The notes under the pieces are model-generated. The model was not told the origin of the DNA. It searched no databases and was given only the letters and a program-made list of their open reading frames with translations. Shown piece after piece: positions 38,435 to 50,200 of a stretch of DNA of 64,000 bases. The position numbers were made by a program, and so were the translations under genes. The stretch spans positions 627,348-691,347 of the forward strand of contig CAJNDS010001835.1 of assembly GCA_905221605.1 (NCBI GenBank). The letters are read 5' to 3'. Position 1 is the stretch's first letter; every line of letters starts with the position of its first letter. This DNA comes from Symbiodinium natans. Taxonomy: Eukaryota; Sar; Dinophyceae; Suessiales; Symbiodiniaceae.

Positions 38435-39554
38435 AGGGGAAAAGGGACCGCCACAAGCCACTGAGCCCCCTGTGTCCCGGAGGCCAGCAAGAAACGGAAG
38501 CGGGAACCGAGCCCAAGTTGCTGTTAGGAACTCAATTAGTGTTCCCATTTATGGCTAGGGTTTAAGTTAGTTTTAAGAACGTATTGGCATATGGCAAGTA
38601 CCTTAGTTTCGTTGATGTTGTGCACAAGCTGGTCTTATGATGCTGGGAGCTCGGAAGCTCAGCAGCAACCCAGGAAGGACCACATCGATCAAGATTCTTG
38701 AGGGCCCTCGCATTTCTCTTCGTTGGCTACACGGGGAATGCCTGGCAGGGCGGCCCGGCCGCTTGTTGATGAAAGCTTACCAACCTATCAGGAGTACATA
38801 GTATACGGTGCACCAGAAAGCAGCTATACGCAGAGCCGCCTGAAAGGGCCCACGTCATCTGCTCAAACTGAGAAGCAAATGCGTAGGGTCGTAGTTGAAG
38901 GCTCAGTGGCAGTCGCGGCTCACGATGACAAGGAGTTGGTGCTCAAGACCGTGAAGATCAGCTGAAGGCTTTTAGGCAAAAGGGCCTGCTGAGAAACGTG
39001 TTTCACTCGAAAGTGGAAGTGACCGCATGAAGTGGCGGCCAGAAACGAGGGCTGTGGCCGCACTGCTGATTGAACGAAAGATGTTGCAGCCTGGATAGTC
39101 TCGAACATGCAGAGATCCCGGAAAAAGGTTCGTCAGGATGTAAAGAGCGGGTTTGTGTTCGCTTGTAAGATTCACGGTGCCCAGGCCAGATATCCTGCGT
39201 GCCAAGTTTGCCGTGAAGCCTTCCGAGGAGCTGGGGCTCGCCTCCTGCTTGCAAGCACGCGGTTTCGTCGCTGGCAGTTCGGAGTGTGCCGCGCTTGTGT
39301 TCACTATGTCACACCAAGCTCATATACATACATTTTCCATTGTTTATCTATTATTCGTATGAGTTTGAGCATTGCTCATATTATCACACATGTTATCAGG
39401 TTAAATGTCCGTTCTCGCGCCTTTCACGTCTGAGCCTTTGTGAATCCGGTTGGCCGCTGCTAAGGACATCCAACTTGAGTTGGGGCCTCAGCTCTCAACC
39501 AGCATGGTCAGAAGTTTTGCGCAAACATATGTATGCGTGTGTATGTAATATCTT

Positions 39555-39692
39555 AATATCTACACACATATACATGTTGCATACATACATGCGTACATAC
39601 ATGCATACATACATACATAGACAGACAGACAGACAGACATACACACATGTACACATAATATGTGTATTTACACACATATACACACAGATATA
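39555..39692. repeat. CATA / CAGA / CACA microsatellite cluster
   Basis: Runs of CATA and ACATACATGC, then five AGAC units at about 39619-39638, then CACA/TATA-type DNA. Confidence 0.9.
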
Positions 39693-41084
39693 TCATGAAG
39701 CGAAGCCCAGAGCAACAGTTACCTTTCGTGAGGTTGCGATTCTGCTGCTCGGCTTGCAACCGAGCCGTGACACTGACCGCACGTGGGCAGGTGCATATGC
39801 GCTGGCCTCAGAGGACAGTCCCACGTGCTGCTGCGGCAGCTCGCCGCATGGTCCAAGATGGGGGCACTGAGGTCCACTTTGTGGCGGCCTTTCGACGTGC
39901 GCTTATCCTTTGACACTAGCTCTGGCCTACCGGCAGCAGGACCCACGCTTGGCGCAAAGGCACCCCCCCCCCCTCCTGCTCCTCGCACCTTTCAGAGACT
40001 CCGAGGATGCCGCGGCGCCGCCTTTGCTCGGATCATTCTCTGCCCTTCCGCACTTTGCAACCCCACCGCGGGCCTGCCCCAGACTTACTTTGTCTGGAAT
40101 TCGAGAGCAGTCGCAGAGCGGTATAGAGCGGCATAGAGTGGCTCAACACACCACAGTGTAACCTTCACCCTTCTGGACGCATACGGACAGAGTCACAAGT
40201 ACACGATTCTTGTATTGCTGGACCAGGCTGTGGAACACTCTATTGCAAGCACTTCTTCCGAATGCTCTCATCCTTTCTTGTTTAGTTTACCGTTTAGGGG
40301 CAGGTTTGGGGGGGGGGGGGTTGGCGGGGGTGGCGGGTTTCCTACATTTGGCTCTCATGGCTCCCTCGGGCATTGCAGGCGGGTCATGAAACCCTTGCCA
40401 TACCCTGTATATCAAGAAACTCCAGTGAGGCTGACGCTGGAAGTGCTCCCACAGTATCCTGGAGGCCCAGGGGCAAGCGCCCAAGCTGATCCATAAGGGA
40501 TAACTTAGCGTTGAGGGTGCAACATGCAGGTGCCGATGTGAAACATGCGACTGAAGGTGTGCGGAACTATCAGTACTGCAGACGCCCCCCCCCCCCCCCA
40601 TTTCCAAGAATTTGGTTGGAAGCCTCCAACTCGAAATGTGTCACCATGCAATCAAATGTTACAGGCTCCGTACTGTAGGCGTAGGGGGTGCGTCAATGCA
40701 CACACAAACGTGCCACAAACGCACTGGCAGATACAGACAAAGATGGACAGAAAGACACACATACAAAGAGCTTACTGCCCCGTAAATTATGTAAAGCTCT
40801 TAAATTAACCAGGTACCGAGGTCTGGATATTTCACACCGGATTTATTTCCGTCTTGATGCTTTACTGGGAGCCTCAAACTAGCTTGGAGATATGTCATTA
40901 GCTGGCTATTGGAGATTGCCGCAGCTTTTGACTTGGTGGGTCAAAACGTGTGTCTGGGCCGCCCCCTACCCCATTTTGGGGCACCGCGACTCAAGCACGA
41001 CTCAAGCAGGGGTCGGTTCAAGCACTGGTTAGTCATTCAAGCACTGGCGAGAGATAGTTCTCTGCGTTCCTGCCCCGATTCTGA

Positions 41085-41660
41085 GGGCGGGGGGAGGGTC
41101 ACCACCACCCCCTCCCCACCACCCGCCCCCCCACCACCCACCCCCCCCCCCCCCCACCACCCCCCCTCCTCACAGCGCCGTCGCGCGCGTGGTTGTGGAG
41201 TAGTACTAAGCAGTAAGAAGTGGTAAGTAGTAGTAAGCACGAGTAAGTACTGGTAAGTACTCGTAAGTACTCGTAAGTACTCGTCAGTACTCGTCGTCGT
41301 CGTCGTCGTAGTAGTAGTAGTAGTAGTACGTCGTACGTAGTAGTAAGTAGTACGTAGTAGTAAGTAGTAGAAGTAGAAGTAGAAGTAGGAAGTAGAAGTA
41401 GAAGTAGAAGTAGAAGTAGAAGTAGAAGTAGAAGTAGAAGTAGAAGTAGAAGTAGCAGTAGCAGTAGCAGTAGCAGTAGCAGTAGCAGTAGCAGTAGCAG
41501 TAGCAGTAGCAGTAGAAGTAGAAGTAGAAGTAGAAGTAGTGGTCGTCGTCGTCGTCGTCGTAGTCGTGGTCGGGGGTGGTGGTAGCGGGGGGGGGGGTGG
41601 TGGGGGGGGATTGGGAAGGGGGGGCGGGGGGTGGTGGTGGTAGGGTGCCCCCCCCCACCC
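41085..41660. repeat. C-rich arm, AGTAGA/AGTAGC block, G-rich arm
   Basis: A C-rich arm (41085-41167: CCACC and long C runs) precedes a block of AAGTACTCGT decamers (41225-41290), then AGTAGA and AGTAGC hexamers (41340-41540) and TCG triplets. It closes with a G-rich arm (41570-41655: GGTGG and long G runs). The two arms are complementary in type. Confidence 0.9.
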
Positions 41661-41739
41661 TTCAACGGGACGGGAAGTGGAGAACTCTCGATTTTGAGCC
41701 CCCGGTCTTTTCAGGGTGTTTGGCGTGTTTATAGGCTTC

Positions 41740-41890
41740 AGGTTTCAAGCATTTTCGGTGTTTATGGCTTAAGTAATTTTGGGTCTCAGTTTTAGGATAG
41801 GGCCTAGGGTTTTACGCTTCAGAGTTTTGTGTTAGGGTTTGGTGTTTAGGTTTAAAGTTTAAAGGGTTTGTGGCTTGAGGTTTATAGGGT
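41740..41890. repeat. Diverged TTTAGGG-like tract
   Basis: Degenerate units such as TTTAGGATAGGG, TTAGGGTTTGG and TTTAGGTTTAAAG, ending in a run of C at 41896-41910. Confidence 0.6.
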
Positions 41891-42035
41891 TTTGCCCCCC
41901 CCCCCCCCCCACCTCCCCCAGGGTACCACCGCGGTACTTGCACCCGGACGATTCCGATGAAATGCTCGAATCCTCTGTGCGCGAATCGCGCCGTGTCAGT
42001 GCGCAAATCGGGTTGTGGGCGAATCTGTCATGTAG

Positions 42036-43100
42036 GTGGACGCGTATCGGCTATGGCGACGCGAGTTCAACAGCCTATCTGACATCCAAGAGCTTTCCGA
42101 GGTCGCAGAAGTGTTGGACTCCCAATCTGAAGAGCAGTTCGGGCCCTTGTGTCTTGCGACCATGCTTGTTGGGGAAGGGGCAGATGCGCGTGGCATGAGG
42201 TACGACCACGCAGTTCATGCTTTGCATGACCAACCTGCTCACCTTCCTCGCTTGTTCACCTGTCTCGCGTGGAGATGCCTAGTCATGGCTGATGATGGCT
42301 GCCTAGTGATGAAGACTCTGACTCCTCAGTCTGTATGGATGCCATGCAATGCACTGTGAAGTGAATGAAGAAGTATGCCTCTAGGTACGGGTGCATGGCC
42401 GTTGCGCATGTCTATGCCTGTGCTTCTAGCCAAGTGACTTCTTCAGCTACGCGATCTTCACAACTACGTTGAGACAGCCTGGGGGTTTCTCTGCGGCCAT
42501 GTGCAACCATGATGATTCTCTAGCGAGAGTTGCAGGCAACATTTTTGTTTCCCCTTTTGGTTGCTTTGCCAGGCTGGGCTTCGTCTGCTCTTGGACACCG
42601 ACGGCAGTGGAGCTGGCTATCGTTTCCGACGTTCGCTGCAATGTCGAAGGCTCCAGCGTCTGCAAAAGCACGCCGGGGCCGTGTTTGTAGTTGGAGATTC
42701 AGAGGGCCTCGCTCCTCGAGCTTGTTCTTGCCGCTTACAATCGTCTGCTATGCCAGGTCCAGCGCTCATGCTTGACGGAAGGACTCAGCTTGTCACCTCA
42801 TCCCTGCCTCCGGACTCCTGCCTGTGATGTGATTTATTTTGAGCTGCGAAGCCCAAGCTTGGAAGGCTCCAGGATCCAGCGAACGGCCGCCAGCAGCTCT
42901 GCGTCGAGGTGTCCTCGCAGGATGCACTGCAGAATGTGCTCCTGGAGATCCAGGCACTGGATGCGGAATGTTGCAATGCACCAGCTCTTTGCACAGAGGG
43001 CTGTGCCATGTGGCAGGCACTGTCAGGTGCGCGGCGTGGCCTGGTGTCTGTGTGCCTGGCGGCCCTTGGACCTTTGGGAGATGTGCCAGCCACGTGGACT
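42036..43100 (+). CDS. Unrecognised multi-exon gene (two good exons)
   Basis: Exon A, 42036-42199: acceptor catgtag followed by G, donor GT at 42200, encoding VDAYRLWRREFNSLSDIQEL and on to LVGEGADARGM. Exon B starts at 42873 after ctccag and encodes GRQQLCVEVSSQDALQNVLL followed by a Cys-containing stretch and SGARRGLVSVCLAALGPLGD, staying open to a stop at 43100. Both look like real helical protein. Between them, two frames at 42554-42720 are open and either could hold an exon. Further exon-like sequence continues to about 43290. I do not recognise the family. Confidence 0.4.
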
Positions 43101-43378
43101 TAGCTTTTGGCATGCTTTGGGTGATGCCGAGCTCCAACCCACTGCAAGAAATGCTGCTGCTTTTGCGATTGCCGTGTCTGAGGTCTTGGCCTACCATCTC
43201 CATTTTGGTTCCAGGCAAAGAGAGTTTGCTTCTGTTCGTCCTCCTTGGCTTACTTCCTGCATTGACAAGTCGGGAGCGCGTGCTGTGCTCTGACATCTGA
43301 CCAGCAGCAATCGTTAGCTTTACGTGTGCTAAAACGCTCCTGCCCTAAAACCTAGCTGTAACCCAATAAACATGGACG

Positions 43379-43395
43379 CGGCTCAAGCCATTTTG
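43379..43395 (+). promoter_or_regulatory. Relict dinoflagellate spliced-leader junction
   Basis: GGCTCAAGCCATTTTGG is identical over 17 bases to the junction of two tandem truncated copies of the dinoflagellate spliced leader, whose 3' end is CCATTTTGGCTCAAG. Such relicts are known to mark genes that re-entered the genome by reverse transcription of a trans-spliced mRNA. It lies 50 bases upstream of an ORF start, and a fresh acceptor (tttgtttag) follows at 43396-43404. A chance 17-base match in 64 kb is very unlikely. Confidence 0.75.
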
Positions 43396-43445
43396 GTTTG
43401 TTTAGCCCGGCATCCCGCTTTCGTGGTGTTGCGAAAAAGCTGACC

Positions 43446-43796
43446 ATGGGTGGGGTGTACCGCGAGGATTTTGCACACTCCCGCTGGCAAGGCAACCGCT
43501 TCTACTTGGTGTCCCAGGACAACGAAGACCCGGAGCTTCTGCGCCAGAGGGCAATGAGCCTTCGGGCGCTCGGACTGGAGCCGCCACGTGCCCATCACTT
43601 CAGGCGCCTAGCCCGGTCTCAACGTGAGGCGCAGGAAACCCTTTCTGGCCCACAGGTCTTGACTCCATCGGGAGCTTCTCGAATCGCGATGACTGGTGGC
43701 AGTGCTTTGCCAGGAGTGGCGTCCGTGGAAGACGGTGCCACATCCAACATGAACTCGAGCCGCCAGGACCGCCGCCCGAGTGAGTCCGACATTTGA
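43446..43796 (+). CDS. Small intronless ORF behind the spliced-leader relict
   Basis: ATG at 43446 (context gaccATGG) opens 116 codons ending in TGA. The protein begins MGGVYREDFAHSRWQGNRFY, continues with SQDNEDPELLRQRAMSLRAL, and becomes Ser/Gly/Arg-rich and probably disordered, ending RRPSESDI. No intron is needed, which fits a retroposed copy. The frame is also open upstream to 43398. No family was recognised. Confidence 0.5.
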   Translation: MGGVYREDFAHSRWQGNRFYLVSQDNEDPELLRQRAMSLRALGLEPPRAHHFRRLARSQREAQETLSGPQVLTPSGASRIAMTGGSALPGVASVEDGATSNMNSSRQDRRPSESDI

Positions 43797-45414
43797 GCCG
43801 CCGCCACACCCTCGAGGGGCCACGTTCCTTTAAGTGCGATGATGCAGACATGGCAAGAACAGGTGGCGCACCAAGCGGCACAGAGTAATCTGTTTAATCC
43901 TTGCAACTGAAGTGCCATGAAATGCAAGGCTTTGCAAGACAAGCCCAAGTCCCGCAAGATGCAGAAAGCCATTGTTAAAGCAAACAAGTGCCTGCTTACA
44001 CTAGGAGGCCCTGTCTTTCGGCCGGGTTTCCGGAAGGTCCGAAATCGTATAGCATTGTCGGCATTATGAAACGGATGATGCATAGAAGTAGAAGCGCTCA
44101 GATTTCTTCGTCACATAGTCCCGCAACGTATAATGGCAACACTTGGGGTCGGGCTGGTCTGTGGAGCACAAATTCAAGAAGGCCAGCTGATGCGCCCCTT
44201 GCAGTCCCGTTCCCCGCAAGTTGGGCCTCCTGGTCGTGGAGCACAGGTCTCCTTATGAGCCGACTTGGCGTACATGGCCGAGTTAGCCAGGCAGGTTGTG
44301 CAGATGCATGTGGTCATTGGGACTCCCACTCAACTGCAGCGTGAAGAGTCTTGGCCGAGTATCTGATGCACTTCAATGACCACTGCTGCCTGCATTTGGA
44401 TTAATCAGGCAAGCGACACGCCCATAGACCCCTGGTTCTAGGCGCCCGTGCTGACAGGATCTGACAGGGTCCCGTTGTCAGGAGACAGCGTAAAAGCTAT
44501 CGGATATCAATTGCTTGAATGCGTGCACGGGGCACCATGGAGCCGGGGCAGATCGCCTTGCTTTCAAGCAATTAAGTACTGGGTTTCCGTGGGGCTGAGG
44601 ACGGACATTGCATGATGCAAGCTCGAACTGGTCCAACGTCCTGGCTGGACAGCCAGCTAGCGGCGGCTCGTCCTTGCATTCTCATATACAACAGGTGAAC
44701 TTCAGTGAGTGCTGAGTATCTTCGAAACACGCAAGGGGGCCGGAGCGCCAAACCAGGACATCCAGCTCAGAGCCTCAAGCTTTCAAGGCTTTAAAGGACC
44801 TCATGAGTCAACTAGTGGCAGCGGCTAGCATGGGCTGGTCGTGAGGGTGCCTGCTTTACATGGATATCAGATCTAGTATGTAGGTGAGGGTGGCATCAGA
44901 ATGTGCAAGCATCGTGGCCGATGTTTGCGCAGACCCAAGCAGGCAAGAACCCAGGTCTGCGTAGAGGCAGTTACATCCACAGGCACAAGGCCCAGCGGAC
45001 GACTGTAGCCATTGGCGTTCCGACGATCTTTAGTGTTGGAGTCTGCTGGCAGCCTTCTTGAGACCTGGAATATGATCGAGCCTGACCAACAGCTAGACTC
45101 GACTTCCTGCAGAGGGGAAAACATGGGTTCATGCGGGGTAGCCTGCCATGCCACCTGTCGCCTCATCAGACTTTGCCGACTCGCTTGCCACGCCTGCAGT
45201 CTGCAAGTCGAGTGGAATGTAGTATAGAAGCAGACGGATCGTACAGATTCCATCACCCGCGTCCAGGGGCAGCTTGGCACTTGTCGCGAGCTTCGAGCCT
45301 CGGCGACACCAGGTGGAGTTGCGGGATGCCCAGGCTGGCCGGTGTGGGTTCTGCTGAAGCTTTACAGTGCAAAGGCTCAGAGCAGGGGGGAGTTTGTTTC
45401 TTTGCCAATGTCAG
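43797..45414. other. Stretch without a supported gene
   Basis: Only short overlapping ORFs. Nothing with a family signature. Confidence 0.4.
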
Positions 45415-45525
45415 GCTCTGAAGCCTTCGGTGCCGCTTGTTGTCGAGTCAAAGACCTTCACCAAAGCCACGGAGAAGGAGGAGAAAAGCCAAAGGCACCT
45501 GCATTGCCTGGACTCGTGGCATTGA
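45415..45525 (+). CDS. Possible terminal exon, unrecognised
   Basis: After an acceptor (gccaatgtcag) the frame reads ALKPSVPLVVESKTFTKATE, then a Lys/Glu run and HLHCLDSWH before TGA. Length 111 bp, phase 0. The mixed charged composition looks like coding sequence, but no upstream exon was joined. Confidence 0.3.
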   Translation, partial: ALKPSVPLVVESKTFTKATEKEEKSQRHLHCLDSWH

Positions 45526-47228
45526 AGGGAGGCTTGTTTGGGACATCGCTGTCATTCCTTGCCAGCAAACCCTAAACCCGAACTGTGAGCCTCGTACGCG
45601 AGTGCTGGGTTGCAAAAAAAGCCGAGACCCTGGCCTGCCTGAAGCCTAAACTTGGGCACTAAACTGTCACAGCCGTGCAGCCCGGGGAATCCCCCGCTCC
45701 CTGCTCGGTCAGGGCAACCACTGAAGCAAAACCTCCTGCAAAAATGACACAAAACCAACAAACTATTTATTCCTCAAATAGTCAACGTGCAGGGTAAGGG
45801 GGGCTAGATCGATGAAGCGGCGTGTGGTTCGCATTTTGGACAAGAACTCGCGTTCTCGCCGGGGGCGTGCCCGCGCTCGCCGTGCCCGAAACTGCCACCC
45901 TTCTGGTTCGCGAGATGCGAAACGGACGTCGCGTTTAGACATCTGGGTTTGCCAAATGCGAAACTGCCCTCGCTTTTGGAAGTCTGTGTTCGTCCAATGC
46001 GAAACCGGTCTCTTGGTGTTTTCGGGCGTGCTATTGATCCATTAAACCAGGTCGAGGGGAATCAGGGATTGTTGAGCCCATGGTGTATCGCCAGGCTTGC
46101 CGAGGTTGCGAGAGTCGACAACCGCAATGGTCATAAACAAGTTCACAGCATCCTAAAGCCGAGAACAATACCCTTAAACTCTAACACTCTAGGGGTACCG
46201 TGCAGCTTCGGGAGGGAGACATCTAAACACCCTAAGCCTCAAAATCCTGAACCCCTAACACCCTAACTGGGATGCAGCTCAGTAGTGCTACTACTGCTGG
46301 GGAATGGTCCCGATGATGTGCTGGTTCACAGTGCAGTCGCGCTCAGCTGCTCAGACTCAGAGATAACACCCTAACAGCCTCAAGCCAGGTTGGCTGAGGG
46401 TCTCCGCCAACTGCCTCGGCCGCGGCCCTTCGTCCCGCGTAGTCCCGCACGTCCATTTCGAGCAGAGCAAGGAAGTGCGAGGCTTCGTCCAAGAGGGTTG
46501 TTCGGAAGTTGTTGGTTAATTTTGTTATTGTTTGTTGCATTCAATATTGCGTGATACATGAGTGCTCTCGGGGCTTGCGACTTCATGCCGGTTCTCGAGG
46601 CCAAAAACCCCAACACAGCACCTGAGGGTTGGGTTTGACGTATGGCTTCGGTCGCCTTTTTGTTTTGTTTTTTCTTTTGCATCTTTTGGAGAAAGCTTGG
46701 ACTCGCCGGCACAAGCATGTAGCTAGGGAGCCTATCCCGGATCTTCTGCAAAACAGGCAGTCAGAGTATATCGTAGTCTCCCCACCACCTCCTAAAAGAG
46801 TTTCCGAGCTCAGCACGCATTGCAGGCGCAGTGCTTCAGCAGAGCGAGTGCCAGCCCACCCGTTCCTGGAGCACGAGCCTCGTAAGATGCGCGTACTTCC
46901 TCAGATTCGGCTACTGCCCCTTTACCCCCCCCCCCCTCCCCCAACAAAAAAACTTATTCTAGGAACCCTACAAACCCTTAAGATCTAAACCCCGCAGGCG
47001 TGGTTTAGGGTTCAGGATTTAGTTTTTAGAGTTAGGGTTTAGGACCGTTTAGGCTTCAGGGTTGCCGAGATGCCTTTGCCATCCTTTGCGCTCTCTGGGG
47101 GAAGCCGTAGGCGAATCCTTGGCCTCTGCAGCCCTCAAACCCTTGGAACTCCAACCCTTAGCAGCTTCTAAGCCACTAAACCTTCATTTGGCCTGGGACG
47201 CGGGACCGGGGCTGGGTAGCACGCGGCC
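45526..47228. other. Stretch without a supported gene; telomere-like repeats
   Basis: CCCTAA-type degenerate repeats at 46150-46270 and TTTAGGG-type at 47003-47060. A weak spliced-leader-like tandem (18 of 23 bases) lies at 46377-46399. No exon supported. Confidence 0.45.
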
Positions 47229-50200
47229 ATGGCAGCGCTCTTGGAACTGCGGCAGGGCACGTCGGAGATTTCAGCACTTGGCAGAACGACTCGCTGGCAG
47301 GTTGGGGGGCAGTTCATCGGGAGAACCTCCTTTGGCAAGCCACATGTTTCTTCACTGCTGAAACACAAACACATCAGCAAGCACATTCATCTTAAGGGCA
47401 GCGGCCATGCTTGCAGGCAGCGATAGCCAGGCTGCGGGCTCTGCACAGCGAAGACCTACAGCCCGGTATCATTACGCAACTCAGCAGCAACGCGCGCGAT
47501 AAGTCCAAGGTACGGCAGAGCCCATAGTTCTGCTTTGTCGCGAAGTGACGGCAAGCAAGCAGAGTTTGACATGTTGACAGAAGTGCCAACAGGCAGAGCC
47601 AGCAGCAAGACAAATTCCGTCGTTTGACTCTGAGGTACAACGCGCTCCTCCATGCCTTGGACAAGGCTCCATGATATCGAAAGCTGTGCCTTCCCTGTGT
47701 GGCAGCGCGCAAGAGCACGACTAAGCCGATGCGTTTTGGTCAGCTTGCGCCAAAGTCGTATACGTTCGGAATCACGAACTTGATAAGCTCTAGGAGGGCC
47801 TGAGACTACTCTGGCTCCCCTGACAGGGCTCGCAGGTGGAGAAGTGCATGGAGCTCTTGGCTTCCCTACCTTCCTTGCAGCTGCAGTCGGACATCGTCAC
47901 CCTCTGCACGGCTGCCACTTCACACAGCCGAGGCGCTGGTCACTTCAGAACTCATCCCCACAGCTCCAGAGGGCTGGTAAGGCTCTGAGCCCGGGAAGGG
48001 TGCGCATCAGAAAGAACCTTTCCGGCCCGAAATGTCGGCATACGCCCTGAACTGTTCGGCTAGGACACAGCTTGTGCCTTGTTGTACATCTTGCGTGAAT
48101 GAGCTACTACTAGTTTCTTGTTGGTGCTTGGTCCCTGGTTGTGGTCTTGCGTGTTTTTTTCCTTCTGCGTTGAGGTGGGCTTATCAGTAGGTCCTTTCGG
48201 AGATCGGGATCGTGGTCGTCGGGTCCTTTGGTGCTCAGGAGTTTCTTGTCCTTGCTGTTCGTGGGTGGTTGCGTTGAAGTCTTTACTTCTGACCACTTTA
48301 GTGATCCGACCCGCAGTCCAAGACCAATGGACGGTGTTTCCAGAAATTGGTTAAGCAGTTAAGCGTGAACCGCCCCCCATAGTAAGAAAGCCCTGCAAGC
48401 CTCTTCCAAGGTATTCTTGGGGTTGCCAGGCCTCTCCTTAGCTTCCGACTTCTCTTGGGGGTGCCGAAACCTAGGCCTCTAGGAGGGGAGGTCGAGAATT
48501 GAGCAGAGAGCGGCTTGAGTGCCCCTCTCCTCCTGAAAAGCCCCAATGTAGAGAGGGTTGGGCAGGCCTGCAGTGGAGCTCGGCGCTGCAGCTCCTGGCC
48601 GCCGCAAACCAGCAAGGACTTCGGCTGTCCTGCAATCACCGCCATGACCGTCTGCTAAACCCTAAGCCCTTGAATCCCCGAGGCTTGTCCTGTCCAGGGA
48701 CTCCCAAAGCCCTCGCAAGGCCTGAAGGCTTTGAGGTTGCATTATTAGCAGACAGGGCCCTCGCATTTCACCCAGGGCTACTTCTGTGTGGGAGTTGGGT
48801 TCTTTCCTTGATTCTCTGCGTCAAGATTGTGCTTGCCAAAGTAGTAAGTATACTAAAGGGCAGAGGCGAATTACTGGTCTGCAGAATCGGAAGATTGCAG
48901 CAAAAAAGTAGGGACCTGCTGGGACTCTCCTCAAGAACCCGCCCAACACGCTTAGAAGGAGAGGGAATGAAGTCTCCGTGGAAAACATGCCTTGTTCGTA
49001 CCATCATTCGAAGCAGCCGCGTGGGCCCACGGCAATGCGAGCATGCTCGCGCACTGCCCCAAACCCTAAATCTGGGTTCTTAAGTTTAGGTTGTTGTGCC
49101 TTGGGTGTGTGGTGTTGCTCGGTCCAGGGCCTGGCAATACTCCTCGACGAGGGAGAAGGGGTGGCCCTAACTTACTTAGGATTTTGGCTGTGTTGTGGAG
49201 CTTGCGGCTTTGGTTTTCGTATGTTTTGGGCTGTGGTTCAACAGGCTGAGGCCCTCCGTGTCCACAGTACAACTCCTGGAATGCCCCATCATGAAGCCTT
49301 CAGGCAACCACTTCAGCGTAATGCTGTAGCGGATTTCGCCGAAGTTGTCGCATAGTTAACCCCCCGCATCGCTGTGGCTAGTCGGGTGGCAAAAAACCCA
49401 AAAGTCCAGCCATGCGGATGGGGCAAAAAACCCTAAAAGCCCTAAGCCCCCGTGTTTTCTTTTGTCGGAGGGGGGGGGGGGGGGGGGGGGAGAGAGGAGA
49501 AGAGGATGAAAAGTAATCGGCCCCAGGACTCCCAACGAACACCTTCGCAGGCCGCCATCCGGTCCAGGGCGAGCTATATCTGCTGGAGTTATATAAATAT
49601 AAGTAAGTAAGTAAATAAATAAATAAAAGTAAAAATATAAATAAAAATTATATATATATATATAAATAGCCTTTGTGTTGTTAAATGTTTCTTTGATGTG
49701 AATGTGAAAAATACGAGTGCTATTCTGCTTGTTTTATTTGTTGCATTTATGTTATGGGCTCTCGACCCGAACAACTGCTTAGCTTCCCCCTACCGGCTAT
49801 AGTAAGGCATTGTAGGGGCACTGTTTTGAGTGGAAGTTTCGATGGGGGCTTGATCCAAATGTCGCAGCCTTGTTTGGGAATCCACGATAGACTAATTACA
49901 GAGCCCAAAAGACCTCAGATGCTGTTTTTGTTTTAGTACTCGGGATATCGGCACATCGGGAAGAATTTCTGCCATGAGAATGGGCAAGAACCCAAAACCC
50001 TGAACACCCTGGGCCCCAAGCCTCGGTTCACAATCTTGCCAGGGAACGCGGCAATGAGCGCGGCCGAGCGGGGTGGCAACTGGCCGTTGGCGGCATCCAT
50101 GCTCTTCGAGGTCGAGGGGGGATGAGGGCTTGTGAGGGTTTTAAGATGTTTCAAGAGTCAAAGGGCTTAAGTCGGGTTTCCGGACGTTACGGGTCAAGAA

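Larger units (their letters stand above)
38528..42035. other. Repeat-rich stretch without a supported gene
   Basis: An open frame at 38723-38965 (80 codons) and one at 39662-39913 (83 codons, containing CCSACNRAVT) have no recognisable family. The rest holds CATA/CAGA microsatellites, C and G homopolymers, and the large AGTAGA/AGTAGC block. Confidence 0.4.

Noticed and set aside
41099-41665. Minus-strand ORF of 188 codons rich in Leu and Pro
   Set aside because: It consists of the AGTAGA/AGTAGC repeat and its C/G-rich arms.
45003-45020. TGTAGCCATTGGCGTTC resembling the spliced-leader 5' half
   Set aside because: Needs a gap and lacks the CTCAAG end followed by a donor; not a leader gene.
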